Shown here: one piece after another, positions 6,492 to 14,012 of the stretch
Numbering within the stretch: the first letter of the stretch is position 1
Layout: each line of letters starts with the position of its first letter
Source: Elusimicrobiota bacterium
Lineage (GTDB): Bacteria; RUG730
NCBI GenBank assembly: GCA_031259185.1
Contig: JAIRLV010000175.1
Coordinates: forward strand, 1 to 14,012
DNA: 14,012 nucleotides
Direction of reading: 5' to 3'
Program-made: the position numbers and the translations under genes
The notes under the pieces: generated by a model
What the model saw: the letters and a program-made list of their open reading frames with translations, nothing else
Told to the model about the DNA's origin: nothing
Databases searched by the model: none

Positions 6492-7382
6492 ATGAGTATT
6501 TCAACTTCAACACAAACTAGCAATTTTGGTATTTCAAAAAGAGAAAACCATGATTCAAGTAAATTTTATAACTCTAAGTTATATAAAGATTTAGAAAAGA
6601 AAACAGACATTAAAAAAAAAGAAAATACCTTATCAGATGATGTTTTAAATAGACTTTTTTGCAAAAGCTCTGAAACTATGGATGAGATAAAAGATAATTC
6701 TATACATCTAATAATAACATCTCCTCCATATAATGTTTCTAAAGAATATGATAAAGATTTATCTCTTGATGAATATTTGGAATTACTAAAGAGAGTATTT
6801 AGTGAAAGTTTTAGAATATTAGTGAATGGTGGGAGGTTATGTGTTAATTTAGCAAATATAGGAAGGAAACCATATATACCTTTAACAGATTATGTTTCTA
6901 GAATTATGAACTATATAGGATTTAATATGCGGGGAGAAATTATATGGAATAAAGGTGCGACAGCTTCACCATCGACAGCATGGGGATCTTGGATGTCTGC
7001 ATCTAATCCTATATTAAGAGATGTGCATGAATATATATTAATTTTTTCAAAAGGCGATTATAATAGAATTAAAGGAAACAAAAGAAATACAATAAAAAAA
7101 AGTGAATTTATGGAATTGACAAAGTCTATTTGGGATATTAATGCAGTATCGGCAAAAAGAATAGGGCATCCTGCACCATATCCAGAAGAGCTAGCAAATA
7201 GATTAATTAAGTTATACTCTTTTGAAAATGATATTGTTTTGGATCCATTTATTGGATCAGGGACTACCGCTATTGCCGCTATAAAAAATAAAAGAAAATA
7301 TATAGGCTATGATATAGAGCAAAAATATATAAATTTAGCTATGAATAGAATAGATAAAGAAGTTGGACCGTTTTTGATATAA
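6492..7382 (+). CDS. Beta-class DNA methyltransferase (N4-cytosine or N6-adenine)
   Basis: This 296-residue methyltransferase would protect host DNA from the adjacent PD-(D/E)XK nuclease. Its catalytic motif IV, TSPPY (76-80), precedes the S-adenosylmethionine motif DPFIGSGTT (251-259), the beta-class order. The target recognition region lies between them, about 150-225. TSPPY is typical of N4-cytosine enzymes but also occurs in N6-adenine ones, so the modified base is open. The Ser/Thr/Lys-rich N-terminus with NHDSSKFYNSKLY is seen in methyltransferases of this kind. The ATG follows GGGAG and overlaps, in the form ATGA, the stop of the -1 frame of the upstream nuclease, which points to ancestral translational coupling. 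Recognition sequence unknown. Confidence 0.92.
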   Translation: MSISTSTQTSNFGISKRENHDSSKFYNSKLYKDLEKKTDIKKKENTLSDDVLNRLFCKSSETMDEIKDNSIHLIITSPPYNVSKEYDKDLSLDEYLELLKRVFSESFRILVNGGRLCVNLANIGRKPYIPLTDYVSRIMNYIGFNMRGEIIWNKGATASPSTAWGSWMSASNPILRDVHEYILIFSKGDYNRIKGNKRNTIKKSEFMELTKSIWDINAVSAKRIGHPAPYPEELANRLIKLYSFENDIVLDPFIGSGTTAIAAIKNKRKYIGYDIEQKYINLAMNRIDKEVGPFLI

Positions 7383-7394
7383 TTAATTAAATAA

Positions 7395-7421
7395 TTGCAT
7401 ATATTGATTTTGAGATATTAT
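7395..7421 (+). promoter_or_regulatory. Weak promoter candidate before the MboII-like genes
   Basis: TTGCAT (7395-7400) and TATTAT (7416-7421) are 15 bases apart in the 66-base gap between the two RM modules. The gap suggests separate expression of the second module, but the match is poor and the next start lacks a well-placed ribosome binding site (AGAGG is over 20 bases away). Confidence 0.2.
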
Positions 7422-7448
7422 AGAGGATAGTAAGAAAATAATTTTAAA

Positions 7449-8324
7449 ATGATAAAGAATAAAGAACAATCAATATTTTATAATAAAGTATTTTATAAAG
7501 ATTGTCACAAAATGATTGAAATTCCGAATAATTCTATTGATTTAATAATAACAAGTCCACCGTATTTTAATATAAAAGATTATTCTAAAGATGGCTATCA
7601 AAAAAGAAAGATCTCAAATAGAAAAAAAGGACAAATAGGGGATATTGAAGAATATGATGATTATATAAATGAAATGCTTGCTGTATGGCAAGAATGCGAA
7701 AGAATTTTAAAACCGAATGGAAAATTGGTAATAAATACACCTTTAATGCCAATGATAAAAGCAAACTTTAATACTCATTACAATAGACATATTTTTAACA
7801 TAAACAATGATATAGAGTATTCAATTTTACATAATACAAAATTATTTTTGTATGATTTATATATTTGGAATAGAACTAATTCAAGTAAAAAATTGATGTT
7901 TGGTAGTTATCCGTATCCAAGAAATTTTTACGCTCAAAACACAATAGAATTTATAAATGTATTTGTAAAAAATGGTAATCCAATAAATAATATACAAAAA
8001 AAATTAAAAGAAAATAGTAAATTAACAGAACAAGAATGGTTAGAATATACAAAACAAATATGGAATATCGCTATACCTAATAAAAACGATTTAGCATTTG
8101 GTAAACATTCAGCAATAATGCCTGAAGAAATTGTTAGAAGATGTATTAAGTTATTTAGTTTTGAAAATGATATAGTGCTTGATCCTTTTACTGGTAGTGG
8201 AACGACCTTAAAAGTTGCTAAAGAATTAAAAAGAAATTATATTGGTTATGAAATAAATGAGACTTATAAAGAAATTATAGACAAGAAATTACAGGAAAAC
8301 GAATATGATATTGAAAATAAATAA
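7449..8324 (+). CDS. Beta-class DNA methyltransferase, likely second enzyme of the MboII-like system
   Basis: The 291-residue protein has TSPPY (35-39) before DPFTGSGTT (245-253), again the beta-class order. Its stop lies 20 bases inside the next gene, whose product resembles M1.MboII. An asymmetric site such as GAAGA/TCTTC has no adenine in the lower strand, so MboII-like systems carry a second methyltransferase acting on cytosine there. TSPPY suits N4-cytosine methylation, so I infer this gene fills that role. It shares general architecture with the methyltransferase upstream (including the stretch before the SAM motif, LFSFENDIVLDPF versus LYSFENDIVLDPF) but differs in the central recognition region. 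Either could be a separate solitary enzyme. Confidence 0.88.
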   Translation: MIKNKEQSIFYNKVFYKDCHKMIEIPNNSIDLIITSPPYFNIKDYSKDGYQKRKISNRKKGQIGDIEEYDDYINEMLAVWQECERILKPNGKLVINTPLMPMIKANFNTHYNRHIFNINNDIEYSILHNTKLFLYDLYIWNRTNSSKKLMFGSYPYPRNFYAQNTIEFINVFVKNGNPINNIQKKLKENSKLTEQEWLEYTKQIWNIAIPNKNDLAFGKHSAIMPEEIVRRCIKLFSFENDIVLDPFTGSGTTLKVAKELKRNYIGYEINETYKEIIDKKLQENEYDIENK

Positions 8325-9081
8325 AATATACAATTTTGATTGTTTTGAATTTTTAAAAAATATTAAGGAAAAAAGTATTGATTTAGCAATAATTGATCCA
8401 CCTTATAATATGAAAAAGGCAAAATGGGATACATTTAAAACACATAAAGATTTTTTGGAATGGACTTTTAAATGGATTGATTTATTGATACCGACTTTAA
8501 AAAACGCGGCTTCGTTATATATTTTTAATACTCCTTTTAATAATGCTTATATTCTACAATATTTAGTTAATAATGGGCTTATTTTTCAAAATTGGCTTAC
8601 TTGGGATAAAAGAGATGGGTTAGGTACTTCTACAACAAAATATACTAATGGACAAGAAAGCATTTTATTTTTTACAAAAAATAAAAAACATATTTTTAAT
8701 TATAATGATATAAGAGTCCCCTATGAAAGTACCGATAGAATGAAACATGCAGAGGAAAAGGGCATTTTAAAAAATGGGAAAAGATGGTTCCCAAATAAGA
8801 ATGGTAGGTTATGCGGTGAAGTATGGCATATAACAAGTGAAAGGCATAAAAATAAAATCAATGGTAAAACACAACAAAACGAACACATAGCGAGTAAACC
8901 ATTTGAACTAATAGAAAGAATTATAAAAGCAAGTAGTAATAAAGGTGATTTGGTATTAGATTGTTTTGTTGGTAGTGGCACAACCGCTATTGCAAGTAAA
9001 AAATTAGAAAGGAATTTTATATGCAATGATTTTGATAAAAAGTATGTTGATTTATCAAATAAAAAATTGGAAATTTTATGA
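8305..9081 (+). CDS. M1.MboII-like N6-adenine DNA methyltransferase
   Basis: The 258 residues closely match the crystallised M1.MboII enzyme (about 260 residues) as I remember it. DPPYN at 31-35, LYIFNTPFN at 71-79, the stretch VPYESTDRMKHA (138-149), GILKNGKRWFPN, NGRLCGEVWH (166-175) and DCFVGSGTTAIA (219-230) all agree with it. DPPY before the SAM motif defines a beta-class N6-adenine enzyme. Because the central recognition region is also alike, the predicted target is the last adenine of GAAGA; this is inference from similarity. It overlaps the upstream methyltransferase by 20 bases and the downstream HNH nuclease by ATGA, so the three are translationally coupled. Its start follows GGAAA. 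The minus-strand frame at 8721-9026 is a shadow of this gene. Confidence 0.95.
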   Translation: MILKINKIYNFDCFEFLKNIKEKSIDLAIIDPPYNMKKAKWDTFKTHKDFLEWTFKWIDLLIPTLKNAASLYIFNTPFNNAYILQYLVNNGLIFQNWLTWDKRDGLGTSTTKYTNGQESILFFTKNKKHIFNYNDIRVPYESTDRMKHAEEKGILKNGKRWFPNKNGRLCGEVWHITSERHKNKINGKTQQNEHIASKPFELIERIIKASSNKGDLVLDCFVGSGTTAIASKKLERNFICNDFDKKYVDLSNKKLEIL

Positions 9082-10307
9082 CTTTAGATAGTTTAAAAAA
9101 TTTTAATAATAAAGCGGTTGATTATTTAGTTAATAGATTAAAAACACCTGAATATAGAGGGCAGCATTTAGTTCAACATTATAGATATGATTTTAATATT
9201 ATTTATAAAGTTCTTAAATTATTAAATGAATATGCCCCAAATAAAAATTTATTAGCTATAAGAACTACTGATTTAAAAAAACGACCGATACTTATACCTG
9301 AATGGAAAGACTATACTTTATTATGTAAAAAAGTAAAGACTGAAATAGGGAAAAATACCGAAGACGCTTTAAGGAAACTTATTTTTGTAGATCTAAAAAG
9401 AATTGGATTTATAAATACATATAATAGAAAGCGAGAACAAAATGATCCTTATTTAAAAAGAATAAATGCTTTTGTTTCATTGACCGATGATGGTTTAAAA
9501 TTGTTAAAGTGTAAAGATGAATTAGAAAGAAGCTTTTTAATAGGTAAAAATGTAGATATATTTTTAAATAATTGTATTGAAAATTTATTATATATTTTAA
9601 GAAATTCAGAATTACAATATATTGATATATATGAATATATATTTTTTATGACTGCCATTAATTTTGAAAGTAGTTTTGAATTAACAATAGACCAAGCAAT
9701 AGAATTAATTAAAGAATATAGAAAATTGTCAAGAATACAACGAAAAGCATTAATAAACCAACTACGTTCAATAATGATTACAAAAAAAGGAGATATAAAA
9801 GGTTTTGATAGAAGAGATTTTGATAATTGGAAAAATGAAGCGCAAAGTTTATTTAATAATTTTTTAAAAAATACAATTTATTTTCAATTAACTGGAACGA
9901 ATTATATAAAAATTATGTTAAGTAATAAAAAAGGATTGTTTAATGATAAAGATATAATATTAGATAGAAGTTCACAAGAAAGACAACTATATATGAAAAA
10001 CCATAAAATTAATAAAAAAGATGGTTTTGAACTACATCACATTATTCCACTTGCTTGGGCTACAAATTTAGAGCATTTTAAATTGCTTGATAATTGGAAA
10101 AATATGATTTATATTGATGCTTATAGTCATAGGCAGATTAAGCAACAGATTATTCTAGAAAGTGGTAAAGATAGAGATTTAAAATTACTAGATTATTTAG
10201 GTAGGAATAAAGAAATATATTTAAAAAATATAGAAAATGTATTATATAACTATAATAATAAAATAACAATGCTTGATAAAAATAAAAAGTTAAGAGAAAT
10301 TAAATAA
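9078..10307 (+). CDS. HNH-family type IIS restriction endonuclease (MboII-like)
   Basis: This 409-residue protein has a C-terminal HNH (beta-beta-alpha metal) motif: His320-His321 in ELHHIIPLA, Asn339 and Asn342 in DNWKNMIYID, and His351 in YSHRQIKQ. The N-terminal 300 residues would recognise DNA. Length, position right after an M1.MboII-like methyltransferase and the C-terminal HNH site fit R.MboII (about 416 residues), which I recall being grouped with HphI among HNH type IIS enzymes that cut a few bases outside the site. Predicted target GAAGA, by association only. ATGA overlap with the methyltransferase gene ensures that modification enzyme is made first. The frame is intact, so the module looks functional. 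AT-rich codon use resembles the other RM genes and contrasts with dnaK. Confidence 0.88.
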   Translation: MTLDSLKNFNNKAVDYLVNRLKTPEYRGQHLVQHYRYDFNIIYKVLKLLNEYAPNKNLLAIRTTDLKKRPILIPEWKDYTLLCKKVKTEIGKNTEDALRKLIFVDLKRIGFINTYNRKREQNDPYLKRINAFVSLTDDGLKLLKCKDELERSFLIGKNVDIFLNNCIENLLYILRNSELQYIDIYEYIFFMTAINFESSFELTIDQAIELIKEYRKLSRIQRKALINQLRSIMITKKGDIKGFDRRDFDNWKNEAQSLFNNFLKNTIYFQLTGTNYIKIMLSNKKGLFNDKDIILDRSSQERQLYMKNHKINKKDGFELHHIIPLAWATNLEHFKLLDNWKNMIYIDAYSHRQIKQQIILESGKDRDLKLLDYLGRNKEIYLKNIENVLYNYNNKITMLDKNKKLREIK

Positions 10308-10310
10308 TAA
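10301..10310 (+). repeat. Right copy of the 10-bp direct repeat at the RM island edge
   Basis: TAAATAATAA, identical to 5366-5375, overlaps the stop codon of the HNH nuclease. Removing one copy and the intervening DNA would place dnaK 44 nt after grpE with its own GGAGG site, a normal operon junction. Confidence 0.35.
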
Positions 10311-10346
10311 TTTAAATTAATATATCATATTTAGGAGGTAAATAAA

Positions 10347-12221
10347 ATGGCGAAGATAATAGGTATTGATTTAGGGACATCAAATTCAGCAGCTTTTGTT
10401 TTGGAAGGTGGAAAGCCAACAATTATTCCGAGTGCAGAAGGGACGAGTATTGGGGGGAAATCTTTCCCATCATACGTCGCTTTTACAAAAGAAGGAGAAC
10501 TGTTGGTAGGCGAACCAGCTAGACGACAAGCTGTTGTTAATCCAGAAGGAACGATTATTGCGGCAAAAAGAAAAATGGGAGAAAATTATAAGTTTAAAGT
10601 TTATGGTAAGGAATATACTCCTCAACAAATTTCGGCTTTTATTTTGCAAAAAATTAAAAAAGACGCGGAAGCTTTTTTAGGGGATAAAGTTGAAAAAGCT
10701 GTTATAACGGTTCCAGCTTATTTTAATGATAACCAAAGACAAGCGACAAAGGATGCAGGGACAATTGCAGGATTAGAAGTAGTCCGAATCATAAATGAAC
10801 CAACAGCAGCAGCTTTGGCATATGGAATGGATAAGAGTGATAAAGAAAAAAAGATTTTGGTGTTTGATTTAGGTGGAGGGACATTAGACGTTACAATTAT
10901 GGAGATGGCTAGCGGAGTTTTTGAGGTAAAATCTACAAGCGGAGATACTCATCTTGGGGGAACTGATATGGATAAAGTTCTGATTGATTATATTGCGGAT
11001 GAATTTAAAAAAGAAAGCGGGATTGATTTGAGAAATGATTCTATGGCTGTTCAAAGATTGAGAGAAGCTGCTGAAAAGGCAAAAATAGAATTATCAACTA
11101 CTCTTGAAACAGACATTAATTTACCATTTATTTCAGCGGATAATACTGGGCCAAAACATCTAAATATGAAACTTAGAAGAGCAAAATTAGATGAACTTGT
11201 AATGCCGATTATTGCAAAATGTAAAACTCCAATTTTGCAAGCATTAGAGGATGCAAAATTGAAACCAAGTGATATCCAAAATATAATAATGGTTGGTGGT
11301 CCTACAAGAATGCCAATTGTTCAAAAAATGGTTGAAGAGTTTGTTGGGAAACCTATTGAAAGAGGTGTTGATCCAATGGAATGTGTTGCAATGGGTGCTG
11401 CTATCCAAGCAGGTGTTTTGACTGGAGAAGTAAAAGATGTTCTTTTGCTTGATGTCACTCCATTATCACTTGGATTAGAAACTTTGGGTGGAGTTTTTAC
11501 AAAACTGATTGAAAGAAATACAACTGTCCCAACAAAAAAAAGCCAAGTATTTTCTACTGCGGCTGATAATCAAAATGCAGTCAGCATAAGAGTTTTACAA
11601 GGTGAAAGAGCTATGGCTAATGATAATGTAGAGCTTGGAAGATTTGATTTAGTTGGCATTCCACCTGCACCAAGAGGAATCCCGCAAATAGAAGTTACTT
11701 TTGACATTGACGCAAATGGAATAATTCATGTTAGCGCAAAAGATTTAGGCACACAAAAAGAACAAAGCATAAAAATAACAGCATCTACAAAATTAAGCGA
11801 AGCGGATATTGATAAAATGGTAAAAGATGCTGAAAAGTTTTCAGAAGAGGATAAAAAAAGAAAAGAAAGTATAGAAATCAGAAATACAGCGGATTCTCTT
11901 GTTTATCAAACAGAAAAATCTTTGAGTGAGCATGGCGATAAAATTACAGCAGATGAAAAGGCTGCAATTGAAAAGGCTTTAGCAGATTTGAAAGAATCTT
12001 TAAAAGGCGAAAACAATGACGACATAAAAGCTAAAACTGAAGAATTACAAAAAGCATCCTATAAACTTGCGGAAGCGATTTATAAACAAGCTGCAGAAAA
12101 AGCTCAAAACGAACAGAATGCTAATCAAAATAATAGTACGCAAACGAGTGATAATCCAAATGATACCAAAAAGGATGACGGAGATAATGTAGTTGACGCT
12201 GATTTTGAGGAGAAAAAATAA
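10347..12221 (+). CDS. dnaK: Chaperone protein DnaK (Hsp70)
   Basis: DnaK is the ATP-dependent cytoplasmic Hsp70 chaperone working with GrpE and DnaJ. The 624 residues begin with the ATPase domain ([10 protein letters not shown] at 6-15, [13 protein letters not shown] at 172-184, MVGGPTRMP at 315-323), then the linker VLLLDVTP (365-372), the substrate-binding domain, a helical lid and an acidic tail ending [12 protein letters not shown]. The segment [21 protein letters not shown] lacks the roughly 25-residue insertion found in proteobacterial DnaK and resembles archaeal and deep-branching bacterial versions. A strong AGGAGG lies upstream. No CIRCE or clear promoter is seen in the 39-nt gap, and dnaJ is not downstream. 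It is more G/C-rich than the RM genes before it. Confidence 0.98.
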   Translation: MAKIIGIDLGTSNSAAFVLEGGKPTIIPSAEGTSIGGKSFPSYVAFTKEGELLVGEPARRQAVVNPEGTIIAAKRKMGENYKFKVYGKEYTPQQISAFILQKIKKDAEAFLGDKVEKAVITVPAYFNDNQRQATKDAGTIAGLEVVRIINEPTAAALAYGMDKSDKEKKILVFDLGGGTLDVTIMEMASGVFEVKSTSGDTHLGGTDMDKVLIDYIADEFKKESGIDLRNDSMAVQRLREAAEKAKIELSTTLETDINLPFISADNTGPKHLNMKLRRAKLDELVMPIIAKCKTPILQALEDAKLKPSDIQNIIMVGGPTRMPIVQKMVEEFVGKPIERGVDPMECVAMGAAIQAGVLTGEVKDVLLLDVTPLSLGLETLGGVFTKLIERNTTVPTKKSQVFSTAADNQNAVSIRVLQGERAMANDNVELGRFDLVGIPPAPRGIPQIEVTFDIDANGIIHVSAKDLGTQKEQSIKITASTKLSEADIDKMVKDAEKFSEEDKKRKESIEIRNTADSLVYQTEKSLSEHGDKITADEKAAIEKALADLKESLKGENNDDIKAKTEELQKASYKLAEAIYKQAAEKAQNEQNANQNNSTQTSDNPNDTKKDDGDNVVDADFEEKK

Positions 12222-12392
12222 AAATTTTGATTAATTTTTATATTAGCAAATATTTTTGTTATGTTATATTTGATTACTACATACCTTTAAATAAATAAAA
12301 ATTATTTCAAATATAAATGAAAACAGAATACACTAAATAGAAAATTTTGCTTTCTGGCTTATTTGAATAATGCGTTCAAAATATTTATATCG
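12222..12392. other. Non-coding region after dnaK
   Basis: There is no gene with a ribosome binding site here. The bases form either a long dnaK 3' untranslated region ending at the terminator or, if an unseen promoter lies within, the leader of the Cas6 gene or a small RNA of roughly 100-150 nt. A TTGATT at 12270-12275 has no convincing -10 partner. TTGCT (12347-12351) and GGCTT (12356-12360) could compete for the terminator's 3' arm. Confidence 0.4.
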
Positions 12393-12425
12393 GGCTTGCT
12401 AGGAAAAGTAGCAAGCCATTTTTTT
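12393..12425 (+). terminator. Rho-independent terminator (or attenuator) before the Cas6 gene
   Basis: GGCTTGCTA (12393-12401) and TAGCAAGCC (12409-12417) form a perfect 9-bp stem with a GGAAAAG loop, followed by A and seven T. It is the clearest intrinsic terminator in the window. It probably ends the dnaK transcript, but it is only about 48 bases before the Cas6 start, with little room for another promoter, so it may also act as a leader attenuator. Confidence 0.88.
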
Positions 12426-12473
12426 ATCTAAAAAAAGCTATTTTTTCACAAATATTATTAATAGGAGTTTATC

Positions 12474-13142
12474 TTGAAAATAAAGATTGCTTATTTATCT
12501 TTTCCAGAGAATCAGTTTAGGTTGAACGATGTACATAAAATTCGTGGATATTTAGGAAATTTATTTAGAGAACACGATTTATTTCATAATCATAAAAGCG
12601 ACGGGACTCTTATTTATCGTTATCCGCTTATTCAATGTAAAGTCATATATGGGAAATTTTATATAGTTGCGATTGAAAAAGCTATAGAAATATTTAGCGA
12701 TATTTTTTTTAGAACTAATGAAATAGAGATAAATGATAAAAAAATTATATTACAATCAAAAGAATTAAAAATCAAAGAATCTGAATTTGGAATTACAAAA
12801 GAAATGAAAAATTATATGTTTATATCGCCTTGGTTGGCTTTGAATCAAGAAAATTTTGTGAAATACAAAAATACTTTAAACCAAAATGAAAGGCTAGAAA
12901 TTTTGAGAAAATGTTTAATTGGAAATATACTTTCTATGTGTAATAAAACAAATGGACTGAACTATGAGGTAATTCAAGAAATAAAAGTAGATTTCAAAGA
13001 TATAATATCAGTTTCTACTATATTAAAAGGGAATAAACTCATTGGCTTTAAAGGATATTTCAATATTAATTTTGAAATACCAGAATTACTTGGCATTGGA
13101 AAAGAATGTAGCAGAGGATTTGGTTGTTTAAAAAAAGTATAG
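12474..13142 (+). CDS. cas6: Orphan Cas6b-like CRISPR RNA endoribonuclease
   Basis: Cas6 proteins cut CRISPR precursor RNA within the repeat. This 222-residue protein shows the Cas6b pattern: HKIRGYLGNLF at 21-31, LFHNH at 36-40, YRYPLIQ at 48-54, ISPWLALNQENF at 117-128, and the C-terminal glycine-rich RNA-binding loop GIGKECSRGFG (207-217) typical of the superfamily. His38 and His40 lie where I recall the catalytic histidines of the Methanococcus Cas6b, so it looks active. The start is TTG, six bases after AGGAG (12463-12467); no suitable ATG exists there. No cas1, cas2, interference genes or array are visible, so it either serves a distant CRISPR locus or has another RNA-processing role. 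It lies 35 bases before the transporter gene. Confidence 0.85.
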   Translation: MKIKIAYLSFPENQFRLNDVHKIRGYLGNLFREHDLFHNHKSDGTLIYRYPLIQCKVIYGKFYIVAIEKAIEIFSDIFFRTNEIEINDKKIILQSKELKIKESEFGITKEMKNYMFISPWLALNQENFVKYKNTLNQNERLEILRKCLIGNILSMCNKTNGLNYEVIQEIKVDFKDIISVSTILKGNKLIGFKGYFNINFEIPELLGIGKECSRGFGCLKKV

Positions 13143-13177
13143 ATATAAACTTTATAAATATTTTAGTAAAGTATAAA

Positions 13178-14012
13178 ATGAAAACGAAAAATAGTATTAC
13201 TACTACTAATAATACAGTCTTTAGCATGTTGATATTGTTGAGTATGGCGCATTGTATGAATGATATCATGCAAGCTGTTATTACATCTTCATATCCATTT
13301 ATAAAAAACGAACTAGGAATAACTTTTACAAAAATAGGCTTGATAACATTAGTATATCAGATAGCTGCATCTGTGTTTCAACCATGTTTAGGTTTCTTTT
13401 TTGATAGATATCCTATTCCTTATTCATTGCCAATTGGTATGAGTTTTACAATGATAGGACTATTTAGTTTAGGTTTAGCTCCTTCATTTTATTGGGTTCT
13501 TTGTAGCGTATTTTTTGTAGGGATAGGCTCATCAGTACTTCATCCAGAGGCTTCTAGAATTACTTCGCTTGTATCAGGTGGAAAAAGAGGTTTAGCTCAA
13601 TCAATATTTCAGGTAGGAGGAAATTTTGGAACTTCTATGGGACCTCTTGCAGTAGCAATTATAGTAGCTCCGTATGGAAAGAAAAATATTTCATTTTTTG
13701 CTATTGTGGCTTTTATTGCTATTTTATTTATGATACCTGTTTGCAAATGGTATAAAAAATATTTGAACAATAAAAAATTAGAACAAAATATAAGCGTAAA
13801 GATTGTTAAAAAGATTGAAATGCCTCTACCAATGAAACAAACGGTATTTTCTATTGTAATATTAATGATTCTCATTTTTTCAAAATATGTATATATGGCG
13901 AGTTTATCCAGCTATTATACATTTTATTTGATGCAAAGATTTTATTTAAGTATTCAATTATCACAAATATTTTTGTTCGTTTTTCTTGTAGCTATGGCGA
14001 TTGGAACAATTG
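13178..14012 (+). CDS. MFS transporter, Fsr (fosmidomycin resistance) family, truncated by window end
   Basis: The frame is open from the ATG to the last base: 278 residues of an expected 390-410. Family motifs are clear: SMAHCMNDIMQAVITSSYPF (about 22-41), IGLITLVYQIAASVFQP, the loop FFFDRYPIPYSLPIGM, and GIGSSVLHPEASRI followed by GLAQSIFQVGGNFGTSMGP. About seven membrane segments are present before the edge, with a basic Lys-rich cytoplasmic loop (about 187-215) between the two halves. Fsr-type proteins export small drugs such as fosmidomycin by proton antiport; the natural substrate here is unknown. The ribosome binding site is weak (TAAAGTATAAA). It may be co-transcribed with the Cas6 gene. 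The minus-strand frames 13066-13269 and 13609-13875 are shadows. Confidence 0.9.
   Translation, partial: MKTKNSITTTNNTVFSMLILLSMAHCMNDIMQAVITSSYPFIKNELGITFTKIGLITLVYQIAASVFQPCLGFFFDRYPIPYSLPIGMSFTMIGLFSLGLAPSFYWVLCSVFFVGIGSSVLHPEASRITSLVSGGKRGLAQSIFQVGGNFGTSMGPLAVAIIVAPYGKKNISFFAIVAFIAILFMIPVCKWYKKYLNNKKLEQNISVKIVKKIEMPLPMKQTVFSIVILMILIFSKYVYMASLSSYYTFYLMQRFYLSIQLSQIFLFVFLVAMAIGTI

Noticed and set aside
8721-9026. Minus-strand 101-residue frame
   Set aside because: It lies wholly inside the well-conserved M1.MboII-like gene and has no ribosome binding site of its own.
9449-9658. Minus-strand 69-residue frame
   Set aside because: It is antisense to the HNH nuclease gene with no independent support.
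10308-10346. Promoter or CIRCE directly before dnaK
   Set aside because: The 39 bases hold only AT-rich sequence and the ribosome binding site; no -35/-10 pair with sensible spacing and no CIRCE half-site.
5369-10346. Insertion sequence or integrase driving the RM island
   Set aside because: No transposase, integrase or long terminal inverted repeats were found; only the short 10-bp direct repeat.
13066-13875. Minus-strand frames at 13066-13269 and 13609-13875
   Set aside because: They are antisense to the Cas6 gene end and the transporter, whose plus-strand products have clear family motifs.
12222-14012. CRISPR array near the Cas6 gene
   Set aside because: No regularly spaced repeats of 24-37 bases are visible anywhere in the window.

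Overview
The window comes from a very AT-rich bacterial chromosome. It has A/T-ending codons, AAGGA/GGAGG ribosome binding sites and a few TTG starts. The heat-shock repressor HrcA and a CIRCE operator place it in a bacterial lineage. DnaK lacks the extra N-terminal-domain segment of proteobacterial DnaK and resembles the version shared by some archaea and deep-branching bacteria. Together with many restriction-modification (RM) genes, some of them decaying, this would fit an Elusimicrobiota/Endomicrobium-like host-associated bacterium. That placement is inference; Fusobacteria-like or spirochaete-like lineages are not excluded.

Layout, all real genes on the plus strand: (1) 1-646, the 3' part of a type II restriction endonuclease gene broken by two compensating frameshifts. 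(2) 792-3056, housekeeping genes dapB (lysine/cell-wall precursor) and nadA (NAD), plus a small membrane protein. (3) 3216-5368, a heat-shock cluster: promoter with CIRCE, hrcA, an unannotated 54-residue Cys/Lys-rich small protein, a strong palindrome, and grpE with an unusual Cys-containing acidic tail. (4) 5621-10307, an RM island of five genes. It holds a PD-(D/E)XK nuclease with its beta-class methyltransferase, then two more methyltransferases and an HNH nuclease that together look like a complete MboII-type (GAAGA) type IIS system. (5) 10347-12221, dnaK, normally next to grpE. (6) 12222-12473, a non-coding stretch with a clear intrinsic terminator. (7) 12474-13142, an orphan Cas6b-like CRISPR RNA endoribonuclease with no array in view. 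(8) 13178 to the end, a truncated Fsr-type MFS transporter.

The RM island sits exactly between grpE and dnaK, where related genomes usually have only a short spacer. A 10-bp repeat lies at the grpE stop and again at the stop of the last RM gene. Removing the segment between the copies would leave an ordinary grpE-dnaK junction of about 44 nt. dnaK has its own strong ribosome binding site but no CIRCE and no clear promoter in its 39-nt upstream gap. Its transcription therefore probably depends on read-through of the RM genes or on an unseen internal promoter.

The most interesting points are: the nuclease gene whose natural 3' end is reached only by a -1 shift at a T7 tract and would then overlap the methyltransferase start by ATGA; the MboII-like module inside a stress operon; the Cys-rich small protein beside a Cys-rich GrpE; and the solitary Cas6 preceded by a terminator or attenuator hairpin. 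No tRNA, rRNA, CRISPR array, transposase or integrase was recognised.
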